A DNA stretch of 38,922 nt from a virus: IMG/VR virus record IMGVR_UViG_3300017917_001566, positions 1-38,922 of that record; one strand, 5' to 3'. The notes under the pieces were generated by a model. It saw nothing but the letters and a program-made list of their open reading frames with translations. It ran no database searches and was not told the origin of the DNA. The translations under genes were made by a program, and so were the position numbers. Within the stretch, counting starts at the first letter, position 1, and the number at the start of each line of letters is the position of its first letter. Shown in pieces: positions 18,801 to 27,500 of this stretch.

Positions 18801-21800
18801 TTTTGATTAAGGATAAAGCCTTGAGGATCTATCTCGCCTACCCAGTCTGTGGTAGTTGAAGCCACAACCTTGATTCGATTTTGACGAGCCGCAGTAATTG
18901 GATCATAGATCAAGTCATTGAAGATACTGACGTTGTCCAGGACAACCATGTTTTCATAGTTGGTAAAGCGCAACTGTAAAAAGTTAATTGTTTGATTGGT
19001 TGTTGATGTTATACTGAATTCATTGCTGTTGCGTTCAACAATCAAATCACGTGTGGGCAATACTCCTCGATTTTGATCCAACAACATGTTTTCAGGTGTT
19101 GTACTGATAATAGTATCTACAATAGCGCCAGGACGATAGGCCTTGAGTGTTGTGGCCACTGGGTTCAAGTTGATCATTGTACCTTCAGCCCAACCTTGTT
19201 CAGTGAAGTACAAGAATTCTGAAGCCATCTGTGCCCAGTTCAATGTATAACCGTTTTCCTGGTCATTGAATATTAGACCCTGTGTTTCAAGATACTTGCC
19301 GTAACTCAAAATAAAGTCTACTACCACAGTGGTGTTGGTAAAGGTATAACCATAAGGTATCTGTGCCACTGTTTGTGTGTACTGTGCAGGAACACGTACA
19401 GTGGCTCCACCTGAGGTGATGTTTTGCATCACACCGTTGCTGGAACTTACCAAGATTTGGAAGTATGGCATCACTGTGCTGTAACCAAATATAGCATAGC
19501 CATTGGCTACTTTTTCAACAATCAAGGCACTGTAACTGATGTCAGCAAATGGTTGATTCTTGTAAAGTAAAAGATTGTAACTTTCGTCTGGCAACAACAG
19601 GCTTGAGTTCAAACTGTTAGGGCTAGAACGCTCTAAGTAAACCTGTAGGTACTGTTTGTCTGTAAACGATGCCATGCGATAGCATAAACGCACATCTAGA
19701 TTCTTAAGTGCTGTAGTTAATGCAGTGGTGCTGTTGAGACCCAACTGTTGATTGTAGTCAACAATCCAGTCAATGTAACTGGCAACACTGAGTCCGTTTC
19801 CGTAAACAGGAACTCCGTTGGCATCTAGTCTATAACGACCATTGAACAAGTACTGATCAAGTTCTACATTGTAACGATAATCGTCACGATCAGCAAACAA
19901 GGCAAAGAATTCAGCTGGGCGTGTCAAGGCAAGTAAACGCATGACCGCAAACGGATAGCTACTCGAAGTCCACCATGCAGCTTCTACAGGGCCGCCATCA
20001 CCGACCTGCCAGGATTTGCGGAATGCTGTAGGATCATAAGCACCTACCACACTTTCAAGTGGTGATAATAATTGACCTTCTGTGCCCACAGGAATAACAT
20101 TGACCAACCCAGGACGAGCATAGTTAGGACGGTAGTATGGCGCCACTGGATCAGCTACATAGCCAGATTCAAGATCGTCCCACAATACCAAGTTGTCTGA
20201 AGTATAAGGTGCTGGACCATAACGTTCAATCCACCAGTCTGGCATTTCGCTGAAACCCAACATTTCCCAAGGAGTGTAGTTAGGACTTTCTGTGTCGTAG
20301 AAGTAACGATAGATACCACGCCATGCACCTAACAAGGGTTGTTCATCCAAGTTGCTGACCTGATCAGTTACAGGATTCAGTTTACTTCCAGCATCACTGT
20401 AGTTGTAAGTGAACGGATTGTTGGCCACATAGTCTTGTGTTTTGTAATCTAACTTGTTCCATCCTACCCAACTCAAGAAACTTTCACCCAAGATATTTGT
20501 TATCTCAGTCTGTGTGTAGTCAGTGGTACGGAAGAAACCAGGTATGACTTCATCTACTGTCAATGGAATAGGATTGTCATCCATCTTGATGTTGTTGTAG
20601 ATACGCTTTTCAAATTCCAACAAGATTTCATCACGATAGTCTTGGAATGCTACAGTAATACTACCGTCATGTCCACGAATAACCACAGTAGGATTTACAT
20701 AATTGGTGTCTAAGAAAATTGCAGGACGGAATTTAGGATACAGGCCTAACTTACTAGGAGTATTGGGTACAAAACTTCCAGCAGTGTTTGAATATTCACG
20801 CACAGTTACCACATCACCTACAACCAATGGAACAAGTATTGTGAGTGTAGGACTGTCAGTACTTACACGATACTCTACATCGCGTTCTAACAAAGTGGTT
20901 ACTGATTGGCCGTCAATGGTTCTAGTAAGATAAACCAACAGCCCTAGATAGTTACTTGATGTAAAATTGTAAGTTTGCTGAGTGTTGAAAACACTGGTTG
21001 TAATTGCTGTAACAGTAGTTACTGTTTGTGTATATGTTGGGCCTGTTGGCAACATATCACTCCAGTAAAAAGGATTAAGATTAGTACGACCTAAAGTGAT
21101 ATCAGCAATGGCCGCATCCAAGATTTCAGGAATAGTCATTGTTCCATAATCATTGTTGATTACAGTTTCCAACAACTTGGATTTGAATTTGATATATTCG
21201 CGACTGTTATAATCCAAGGCAGCAAAAATATCATATTCTTTGCTACGCATGAAGTAACCGGCCAAGGTTAACGGACTTGATTGCTGTAGGATTTGCTGAC
21301 CGTAAGGAATAATATTACCCAGGTCACGTGTGTTATTGGCACCGTTGATTGGGCCTGACAAGTTGATCAAGTTCTGACAAATAGTGCCGTAGTGATTTCG
21401 TATGGTGCCCAAAGTAAATGATTCACTGTTGGCATTTAAAGGATTGTTTTCCAAGTTTGTTGGAACTTGATAAAACGCTGTGGCACTGACTTGATCACTG
21501 AGTACATCTACTTCTACCACATCGCCTGGAGCATGAATCTTGAGCCAGGTAATAGTAGTTGTGTTGTTGGTAGTTGTAACTGTGTAGGTATTGCTTTCTT
21601 GGAACTGACTGTTTACGTACAACTGCACAGCAGGAACCACAGTAGAAGCATTGACCTTGACGTCTAATAATAAAGGACTACCATCGTAAGTAAATTGGAA
21701 CTGCTGACGAGCACGACTCTTTGTCGCGGCTTTTTGCCAACCAATTTCTTTGACATAGTTTAATCTGTCACTGTACTGTCTAACAAAACCCTGACTGATT

Positions 21801-24535
21801 GGCAGGGTAATACCCAAAGATCCTTCAGCATACACAAAGGTGTCTTTGTAAAGATTATTGTCAAATACAATATCGCCCACGTTGGTTAGACTCAAGTAAG
21901 TCAACTGGAAGCCCAACACAGGATCATTCAAGGTGCTGGTAATCAAATTTTCAGTGGCAGTGCTTGGCGTTGCGTAACTGAACAATTTACTGCCAGTAAA
22001 GGTTGAACTAGGATACTTGGCACGATTGCTGAAACTTACAGAATCAGCATCAAACACATCAAACAGGGGAGCTTGATTGGTTTTGGTTTTTTGTTGGGCA
22101 CTGAGCCACTCAACACCATCATACCAGAAACTCTTGCCTTGCAAAGTGTCTCCACTAAGGCAAACTGTGCTTTGATTGATTTGAACTGGTGTAGAATATA
22201 CTGGAGTCAGATTGATAATAGGTTCAGCAATCAAGGGAGGTATAGTGTCAGGAGTTATAAACTCTACTTGATACACTTGATTTCTTACGTCTGGATCTGT
22301 GTCGGCAGCAAAAATCACTGTGGTTCCGTTTACAAACGGATATCCATCAACACCATAACCGATTGATCCGTTAATGGTACTCAGGGCATCGGTGGTGTTG
22401 AAATCAATAATATCAACTGGTGCAATGCCTTCAGTACCAAAATCAAACAGTTTAGTTCCGGCACGGAATTCTAAGATAGGACGTTTGGCACGTTGTAGAT
22501 TGTCCACAGTAGGTACTGTGTTGTTGTAGGTGGCTGATGCATTGATAACATCAATATGGAACCAACGATTGCTACGAGTCCATGGATTCAGTGATAGGTC
22601 AGCACGATTAATTGTTAGATAGTCAGGAATAATTGGCGCATTTAATGTTGCGTCAAAATTGCCCACGTCATAGGGTGTGCTGTCGTAAGGCACTGTACTA
22701 CTTTGAGTATAAGTTTCAGGAGTAACAAAATTGCTTACTGGCAACAACTTGATTGCTGTGCCAACACCTTCTACATAGTATTCGTTGCCTTGATAACTGC
22801 TAGGAGTTACGTTGCCTCTGAATACTACCTTTAATCCATTGGTAAACACCACGCCATTGGGTGATGTGTAATTTTTTCTGCCAATGATTGAGTCTACATC
22901 GATCTGATCACTGTTGTTTTGATCTACCAAACGAATCTGTCCAAAGATTTCTGGATCTGTACCGTCTTGATAATACAGCACATCTTTGATAGCAGTCAAC
23001 AAAGGAATTTCTTCAAAGAAGCCTTCGGCATTTTTATACCATTGAGTACTGGAATACTGAGTGCCAAACAAAATACTGAATTTTTCCAAGTTGTTTACAG
23101 TCAGGATGTTGTTCAACACCATGTAGGCTTGACCATCGGTATCATACTTGTATTGAATTTGATAAACGTCGTAGTACTCGTTGACAGGAATATCTGTGGT
23201 TTGATCAAACAATACAGAATCAAAACTGCCTGGCAGGCCGTTGTTGGTTGGAGCCTGTACCAAAGGATCAAACTGTGTGTTGCGTTGCCAGCCGCCGGCT
23301 TCAGGATCTAAATTAGAATTTAAAAATACTACAGTACGGCCATCTAGATTGGTAATACCATCAATGCCGCCTGTGGCCTGCAAAAATGGTGTGACAAATT
23401 GATTATTGATCTGATCAAACTGTAGATTTGTAACAAGATCAACTGTGCCTATACTGGTCAGGCTGTAGTAAAAACTTTGTGCATCCTTGTAAGGTACATC
23501 AAAGGTAACAGTACCTAAGTCTTCGCCGTTGTTGCCAACGCCCAGCACTGTGCGGTCACTGATGTTAGGAGCATAAGGTAGTGTACCATTAACTCCTGGG
23601 TCGGTCTGAATCCAGAAACCAGGACCTGTGCCTGGTGTGGCGTTGACAATGTTGATTTGACCACGCAGATTAAATTCGTTGGCACTGGAATAATACAAGG
23701 TGTCGGGTGCGTCTTGTGGCACAGTAAACGTAATAATGCCTGTAGTGGCACCGTTGCGCAACACACCGGTATCGTAGGTATTGGTATTGCCTAAACTGGC
23801 CAAGGTCTTGATGTAGAATGGATATACACCATCCAGATTCAAATTAAACACATAGGTATTGCCGCGAACCAGTGTTAGTGTAGGATTGGGTTGATAATCA
23901 ATAACATAACTGCTGGTGCCGTTGTTTGTGACACGGAAGTTAACAGTCTCTTTGTTATTCTGCGCTACTACAAATTCGTAGTTGCCGCCACGTACCAAAG
24001 TGATTACAGGATTATCTCCAGGCACTCCTGAAAAAGTGTAAACACCATTGGCTCTAGTTACTGTGAACGTGTCGGTTAAGGGAATAGCATCTGAATAAAC
24101 GTCGACTGCTAGGGGACCCGATGGTAACCAATAGTACTGACTAAAGTTGGTAAACTTGTCTAGATCAACAAAAGGGTCAAACGCATAGTATTCGCTGGTG
24201 TATAAACGATCAGCTTTGCTAGTGTCAGCGCCTTGTAATTTAAGAGCGTCAGTGATACCAGGATAGGTAATGGCATCAATGATGTTTTTGCTGTTGTCAG
24301 GATCAATTTCAATGACGCCAGGCTCTAGTTGATAATCGTTGCGACTCTTAGTGGGTTCAATCACATACTTGTCAGCAGGATTGACACCAGGACCAACCTT
24401 GCGGCCTACATAGCCTTGTGTCTTTTTAAAGCTAGGCTCTTGGACCAACTGATCCAGTGTTGCCGAGAGAAATTGTCTGTTGACCGGTGTCTGGAATATC
24501 TCTGGCAGGAAGTCAACTGTGCGGACTCTTGCCAT
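9872..24535 (-). CDS. giant 4887-aa baseplate/tail-associated structural protein
   Basis: One uninterrupted frame of 4887 codons. Its ATG shares a base with the gp6 stop (TAATG), the position held by baseplate wedge gp7 in T4 (1032 aa), so a wedge-peripheral or tail-fibre-network role is inferred. Visible parts: an N-terminal domain (1-150) without signal peptide; cupredoxin-like beta sandwich(es) at about 171-299 without copper ligands; a large region with 'FRPRQYMSALNLDDV' near 2000 and a related FRPRQSMF near 3475; seven FG-GAP-like blades between about 2320 and 3190; a glycine-rich GAGY-type repeat pair at about 3870-3930; and many copies of a 50-60-residue beta module, dense in the last 650 residues. 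It has few cysteines and many Thr, Asn, Tyr and Val residues, as in beta-rich virion proteins. I see no enzyme motif. Family unnamed; the virion role is fairly sure, the exact site is not. Confidence 0.8.
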   Translation of the reverse strand: MARVRTVDFLPEIFQTPVNRQFLSATLDQLVQEPSFKKTQGYVGRKVGPGVNPADKYVIEPTKSRNDYQLEPGVIEIDPDNSKNIIDAITYPGITDALKLQGADTSKADRLYTSEYYAFDPFVDLDKFTNFSQYYWLPSGPLAVDVYSDAIPLTDTFTVTRANGVYTFSGVPGDNPVITLVRGGNYEFVVAQNNKETVNFRVTNNGTSSYVIDYQPNPTLTLVRGNTYVFNLNLDGVYPFYIKTLASLGNTNTYDTGVLRNGATTGIITFTVPQDAPDTLYYSSANEFNLRGQINIVNATPGTGPGFWIQTDPGVNGTLPYAPNISDRTVLGVGNNGEDLGTVTFDVPYKDAQSFYYSLTSIGTVDLVTNLQFDQINNQFVTPFLQATGGIDGITNLDGRTVVFLNSNLDPEAGGWQRNTQFDPLVQAPTNNGLPGSFDSVLFDQTTDIPVNEYYDVYQIQYKYDTDGQAYMVLNNILTVNNLEKFSILFGTQYSSTQWYKNAEGFFEEIPLLTAIKDVLYYQDGTDPEIFGQIRLVDQNNSDQIDVDSIIGRKNYTSPNGVVFTNGLKVVFRGNVTPSSYQGNEYYVEGVGTAIKLLPVSNFVTPETYTQSSTVPYDSTPYDVGNFDATLNAPIIPDYLTINRADLSLNPWTRSNRWFHIDVINASATYNNTVPTVDNLQRAKRPILEFRAGTKLFDFGTEGIAPVDIIDFNTTDALSTINGSIGYGVDGYPFVNGTTVIFAADTDPDVRNQVYQVEFITPDTIPPLIAEPIINLTPVYSTPVQINQSTVCLSGDTLQGKSFWYDGVEWLSAQQKTKTNQAPLFDVFDADSVSFSNRAKYPSSTFTGSKLFSYATPSTATENLITSTLNDPVLGFQLTYLSLTNVGDIVFDNNLYKDTFVYAEGSLGITLPISQGFVRQYSDRLNYVKEIGWQKAATKSRARQQFQFTYDGSPLLLDVKVNASTVVPAVQLYVNSQFQESNTYTVTTTNNTTTITWLKIHAPGDVVEVDVLSDQVSATAFYQVPTNLENNPLNANSESFTLGTIRNHYGTICQNLINLSGPINGANNTRDLGNIIPYGQQILQQSSPLTLAGYFMRSKEYDIFAALDYNSREYIKFKSKLLETVINNDYGTMTIPEILDAAIADITLGRTNLNPFYWSDMLPTGPTYTQTVTTVTAITTSVFNTQQTYNFTSSNYLGLLVYLTRTIDGQSVTTLLERDVEYRVSTDSPTLTILVPLVVGDVVTVREYSNTAGSFVPNTPSKLGLYPKFRPAIFLDTNYVNPTVVIRGHDGSITVAFQDYRDEILLEFEKRIYNNIKMDDNPIPLTVDEVIPGFFRTTDYTQTEITNILGESFLSWVGWNKLDYKTQDYVANNPFTYNYSDAGSKLNPVTDQVSNLDEQPLLGAWRGIYRYFYDTESPNYTPWEMLGFSEMPDWWIERYGPAPYTSDNLVLWDDLESGYVADPVAPYYRPNYARPGLVNVIPVGTEGQLLSPLESVVGAYDPTAFRKSWQVGDGGPVEAAWWTSSSYPFAVMRLLALTRPAEFFALFADRDDYRYNVELDQYLFNGRYRLDANGVPVYGNGLSVASYIDWIVDYNQQLGLNSTTALTTALKNLDVRLCYRMASFTDKQYLQVYLERSSPNSLNSSLLLPDESYNLLLYKNQPFADISYSALIVEKVANGYAIFGYSTVMPYFQILVSSSNGVMQNITSGGATVRVPAQYTQTVAQIPYGYTFTNTTVVVDFILSYGKYLETQGLIFNDQENGYTLNWAQMASEFLYFTEQGWAEGTMINLNPVATTLKAYRPGAIVDTIISTTPENMLLDQNRGVLPTRDLIVERNSNEFSITSTTNQTINFLQLRFTNYENMVVLDNVSIFNDLIYDPITAARQNRIKVVASTTTDWVGEIDPQGFILNQNNVKEWKPYVKYTKGEIVLYKNNYWQAANIVQPKETFDFNDWYKSNYTLFQSGLLPNIANKADQLANSYNINTANLERDNDLLAYGLIGFRPRQYMSALNLDDVTQVNLYQQFLGTKGTLRAAEIFTRADLGKETGEYNIYENWGVLVATYGANANKSFYELQLNEADLQADPGTIQVIQPGQDSVADQTVQLNNVWRSSYKLTSTNILPTTYAVDPELSLPTAGYVSLDDVDITVFSLDDPTSIAADINNIGIGTIIWVAKVNSYNWGIYRCSRKAGQVTQIQDNLNGTAIAYFTEAHGLKVGDLIILRYFGNEDGVYRVLGVPSVFSITIAISFYNTNQTSTTGEGLVFYLESQRVTQPSDIVNLSYVKSLLPGAKVWIDKNPDGLWEVLEKTEPFTAFQELLPIPPVTNSGYGISISQNLNHFAALVGMPGTGTDTGVVHTYRRSENTSYVDNVILELNATDVAGYGASVDFGNSSWAAAGAPRSNNGAGYLNTLYLVPGSNNYKQTQLLVAPDQEFNSVAFGYAVALSQDERWMYVSSPGVNRVYAYNRVDVESQLAAYVADGTNLIYNYSDTIQIDSNYPEQLVVTVDTVTAIYQTDYVVSGGNVIFTTAPSLGAVIRITRRTGVQIDQQIYYNVLPNTNTGGGSGAIFTVANTRGVYFPTLTNAGINFNTGDVLTISYTQICPTGSAANDLTITIDSVYAGGVINTFTATGTGITNTATFELNPYLYTASNIYAFTVLVDGVLQRPHLDYDFNNDSNDVTYDITFEPASLPPAGAVITVTADTYWKYVASIDSPTVDANAEFGSTISTGLTGRQLIIGAPGESDTGVANCGASYVYDRSVVSYQITNTAQTTYAIPGSFNEPVSVLLNGTFLTNTDQFLNGQFTVTGSNVVLSSSVVLTVGDILEIETNQFQLLERLTAGYTTPQATQYATAVKFSHAENMCFAGAPRDTNIAVQCGSIYTYVNQAKEYGVVTTTVANPTLTNGNTIRINNFEVAVPNSPNQNIAGLVAAINAANIPNATAMLTPDLTFVGDGYTKVFDVGTIYSAASAYTTVVYVDNVLKTAGVDYTYNNTTQQINFVTAPGAKSVILVVSGRMTISVKNALAAEPKNMLTVLPGVIGTTYDDLGFNTYVFTQEIVPPVAQDFAYFGSSIDINTDGNNLVVGAPNGNAIEPVIFDGGETYFDDRSTTFISTVINSGVVYTYDYLPSYNQSATNPGQFAFGQQVYNSNVKTSDQFGAAVNYTSGRLLVGAPGSDLDSVALNYGQVSVFDNTTDQPVWQVKHLQEAQVDTNLITGVYAYDKLLSKTTTYFDFINPLQGKILGAARRNIDYIGAVDPAQYNVGTVHNVGNSWAKEHVGEIWWDTDTVRFIDPSQDSITYASRRWGQTFPGSRVDIYQWVASSVTPVNYTGPGTPLSTTSYTVNTALNQQNIIETTYYFWVRGITSIDTGAGKTLSTTGIASYIESPRTSGIPYIAALNSSTVAIYNALDLISAQDTILHIGYDRQALGSDNNIHQEYQFVAAGRPDSFLNATLYRKLQDSFCGVDEAGAAVPDPTLSPAERYGVQFRPRQSMFADRFAALENYLTRVNKVLAQFPITESRSFSLLNSSEPEPSSNSGAWNKRVANLEELGYQNLAVVPIGYLYLVVSDSTQQGRWTIYQVENGLLPGERVLNLVRIQNYDTKLYWQHINWYLPGYNSTIQPLAEVANRSGLDTLTLEDVPVGGSAKVTANGQGKFEIYLRADTGWSRVGLQDGTIEFKEELWNYGVGNFGFDVEIFDAQYFDQEPVIETRKIIQAINEELLIDDLLIERNSALILMFNFIYGEFTTPEWLMKTSLIDVEHKIRALIPFQAFMQDNQTFVLDYIQEVKPYHVQVREFNLAYYGQDTYPGSLTDFDVPAYWNTALPIPQYVSPVLLPYDHALTSVQNDVSDTPSNAEVWTLDPWKQWYNNYLLGIQSVTVASGGAGYVTAPEVIVTGTCITPATMTAVINSAGQLVAVNIVNPGEGYSTTATLTISGGGIPTDWIYWEPLVAVTTNAYINQDNNIYRVANNGVLGTIPPQGAEDQANGTVALVYVGTIALAVALMGNDLVRSIKTVIKYDRCEYTSQIIEWQPNTTYVTGTLVRYQDSTGQVTVWSANSTVNTSIFITSDWTLVDADTLSGANRTMGYYSPTPNEPGLDLPLLINGISYPGVQVKGPLYNQNTGFDVGNFDINPFDNISLDANGLPTYDYGILDTFYASYYGTPATGPIPTGTAPTDINVDGGAYIDTYSSHAPEELVPGSEFDTLDFRVYTTPGSDWSGDGHGFPTATRRYVYDPADPYLDFSGMLPYAFTVSLFNVTTGVVVDPSIYDPAAFYWPTYTINLTGIAATNVIQPGDTLEVLVTGIGGGNQLYLNTYLGSELTNGNTVTVPFNIDMISEFAIWNGEIPLFNGVDYTYAAGVGNQTIVTFTATYNDTNRINLCTLGYAATGPTHSWSLPVFQTFIADGSLTYNLASYASLQGTNVPNIIVERNGVRARPYEGARYVSDGSTVTYDLPWSGNYSQALVADNDVAVYINQTVLVLGVDFFVDPYTVSPRTVTLATAPTAGQIVLISVRTVAQYFISGNQITFQPSQGLNPQAGDTITIITWNDPTEQGIYTQVFVGPTSQGITVSEGYDETDFDVGTVTGDPGSFSYQAGAVVQTNRFDTGRTIADPTRLLVTLNGNFIAYGDGYTIDGSYIVLTGPIISPTATVVVTSFTNTVVNSGMAFRIFQDMRGLQQTYRITPSTTTTLAQPLLATDDVIYVTNASALSQPEVDINIWGVVTIDGERIMYRERDLVNNTVSSLLRGTAGTATTDHTTGSLVYDMGLGNLLAEQYQNYVVSNIDTDTRQFPLGDGSTTVFTAPSIDLGTAEDSTNLELAVEVYVGGIRLMSGYTITGSDPVVITFATAPASGSAVSILVRRGVDWYNPGIGEPSDGVPLQDTNNPIARFLRGQI
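9960..11820 (-). repeat. C-terminal array of small beta modules in the giant protein
   Basis: At least five successive copies of a 50-60-residue protein module with the pattern 'V.VYVNG..L..G.DYT..G..I.F..AP..GD.V.I...'. Examples start near 11810, 11575, 11205, 10745 and 10165 (VAVYINQTVLVLGVDFFV; LLVTLNGNFIAYGDGYTI; LAVEVYVGGIRLMSGYTI). Similar copies occur upstream near 21660, 20960, 17090, 16590, 16235 and 15690. The copies diverge at DNA level, so this is an old protein repeat and not a recombination repeat. Confidence 0.6.
14960..17570 (-). repeat. seven FG-GAP-like blades (probable beta-propeller) in the giant protein
   Basis: Seven segments share the pattern 'FG.S/A V......L.VGAP......G.VY.Y': GYGISIS...VGMPGTGT; GYGASVD...AAGAPRSN; FGYAVAL...YVSSPGVN; FGSTIST...IIGAPGES; YATAVKF...CFAGAPRD; FGSSIDI...VVGAPNGN; FGAAVNY...LVGAPGSD. 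They lie at about 17570-17455, 17405-17290, 17240-17140, 16395-16270, 16000-15890, 15350-15185 and 15085-14965. Seven is the blade number of integrin-type propellers. The calcium-loop DxDGDG of classic FG-GAP repeats is mostly missing. Confidence 0.65.
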
Positions 24536-27500
24536 TAAATTACTCCACTACCAGGTGCAGTACGAATATTTGTACTGGTCAAGGCTTGAATAACTTGAAT
24601 GTCGTTTACTGTGGCTGCATTAATGAAGATTTGATTTGGAGCTGAACGAATTTCGTAAAGATCACCAAAGTATTTCTGAGGATTCAACGGTACCAATACA
24701 ACTGAACTCACTATATCTCCAATCTGACTGTGTATGTATGCCGCCAACTCCGAGAAATAAAATGTAGCACCGAAGTCCCATTTGTCCAAAGTAAAGTAAG
24801 CATCCATATAAGTTACAACCAAGTTTTTAATTTCACTAACACTGGCAGTGGTATTCGCCGCCGGTATTACTTTAATTATGGCACGTAATTCTTCAGCGGC
24901 TTTGGCACCAAACAAGGGTTTGAACTCAACACTGTTTAGAATCATGTTGTCTGAAATCATTTTGTAATTTTGTAAGCCGGCATATTCGGTTGTCAACTCA
25001 TCCAAGGTAGGTGGAGTTGGCTCTTGAACAGTACCTGTTGAATCTTTGATCCAGTTTTGATAGGCAGTGTAGTAGGCCAAGGTCACTACATAGATATCAA
25101 TGATGTTGGTGGTGCCAGGATCCAGTCTGGATGTCAACGGACTGTTATGACGATACTGGAAGTACAGATCCTGACGTCCTACACGTGCAATCCACTCGCC
25201 CGGTGTAGCTGGATTCAAAGTGCGTGATCCATCATTGTTCAAAGTAAGAACATAGAACGATCCTTCACTGTAGTTGATTTGATTGGCTGGCAAGCTGGTA
25301 GGATTATAGGCATAAAATACCTGTCCATCCACATACTGTTCTTTGACCAACTCAATGGCATCCACCGTGGCATATTCGCTGTTGACTACTCCGGCTTCAA
25401 CCAGGAGATAGCGTTGCAGGTTATCAAAGTCCACTGTGCGCTGTAGGAATACCAATTTTAAATTGCTGTTGATACCAGGTGCTACGATGTCATTGAAGAA
25501 ATCTGGATTGTCAGGAACTCCGTCGGCATCGCTGTCTTGATAGCCAACTAGAACCTGGAAGTCATCTACATAACCGTCGCTTTCTACAGGTTGTCCAATG
25601 ATACGCAATTTGGTATCACCTTCCAATGGAGTGTTGTTGTCAGGCTTGCTGTTGGTTTTTAATACATTAACAAAGTCACTGATTACTGTGCCTGTGCGGC
25701 TATCATAAATCTTTTGATTGGTAAAGAAGAAGAAACGTGTTTCTAATACTGAACCAAAATAGTAATCTAAACTGCGACTCTGTACTGTATAGGTTGAACC
25801 ATCAGTAGTTGCTTGTATAAACCAACTAGCATCTAGATTAGCTCCAGATGTGTTGCCAGCATTGGCCAAACTAAAATTGGCATTGACAGCAAGATTGGTT
25901 GAATTGATCAAGTACCAGGTATAAGGTGTGCCAGTAATACTGCCGGTGTTGTCGTAGCCCAAACCAAAGTTACGATTCAAACGAATCTGTTCAGCAATAC
26001 TCTGTGCAAATGTACTGGTAAAGTCTGTAGTGAATAAAGGAATTACCTGTGTGGCAATAGCACCAGTTGGAATAAAATTATTGAGCACAACCGGACCCAG
26101 GCCATTTTCAAAATTACCCAAGCCTTGATTGGTTCCATCAAGATATATGGCAGTAGGACTGGCCCATACAGAATATTTTTCCCCGGCACGAATTGGAGTG
26201 CCTGCTACCAATTGATTATCTTTGTCAAAGAAATAACCTGTAGGTGCCACAAACTTGACCAGACTTCCTACCTGTATGTACTTGGTGTTATTACTGCTGT
26301 AATTGCCAATCTGTACAGGATTACCTAGACTGTTTTCAAAATAGCCGGTAGTTTCATTTAGTTGTGTAGTGCTTTCATGCCAGGTTATGTTCAGCACAGA
26401 TAAGTCTGGACGTGTATAGTTGGCATTATAAAATTGTACAGCGCCATCCTTGAGCAACACTGGTGTAACCTTGTTGGCAATGATATCAGAAATATCATTG
26501 TTAGTCAACCAGGTAAACTGAAACGCTGGCAAGTTGTTGGCTTCGTAGAGTGCACCATCTGCGGCAAAAATATTTGTGGAACTATATTTGCCAGTGTTGT
26601 CAACCAGGTCAAGATAACGACTTGTACCAATCGACGCACGGTTAAGAGCTTTGGACTTTAATATTGAGTTGTAAGCAGTGAATGGGAAGTTGTTGTAGTC
26701 TTCACCATTGACCATACGATTCTGTGTGTAGTAACGAGCAGGAGCACGTTGCTTGATTTCGCCAATAGTTTCACGTGCTTGTGCATTTGACACAGGTTGT
26801 GTGATACCACAGGTGAATGTGATTGTTTCTAGGTTGCCAGTGCGACTCACGTAACTGATAGGAATCTGTACACTCTGCATCTCTTGTGGATTAATGATGT
26901 ATTGTAATCCGTTACTTGCACGAACATAGGCACGGAACAGGCCCACTGGAATAGTGGCAAACACTCCGTCACCAAAGTTCAGTGTGATTTGATCATTGGT
27001 TCTACTGGTCACAGAGAAAATTGTTCGTGTGCCCGGTGTCAACTGTTCAACTGCGGCTCCGTAGACATTTTCAACAAAGGTCCACTCTTGGGCAATGTTA
27101 CCCACGTTGTCAATTTGATACAGCCACTTGTCTTCGTTGTTGACACCTTCAATATTGATGTCTACTGCGCGATTACTGATGCGTTCTGGCAAGTTAAAGT
27201 CTTGATTCTGTAGAACACCTTGCTTGAACAGGAAGAAGTAACCGGTGTTGGCTGATGCAAAGCCCAATTGGTCATTGCGGAATAAAATATTAAACTGTCC
27301 ATTGGGTTTTGGACTGGGTTCATACACATAGCTCTTGCCAGCCGATGTGGCATTCACAGCTTCAAATGGCATGTTAATGCCATCAATGGTAGCAGTGTAA
27401 CTCACAATAGGCAAGTAGCCCGGTACCAGGTTGATTGTGTATTCCTGTGTGTCTACGCCAAGAATTGTTTGTTTGTTTCCTGGACGGCCCACACGCTGAG

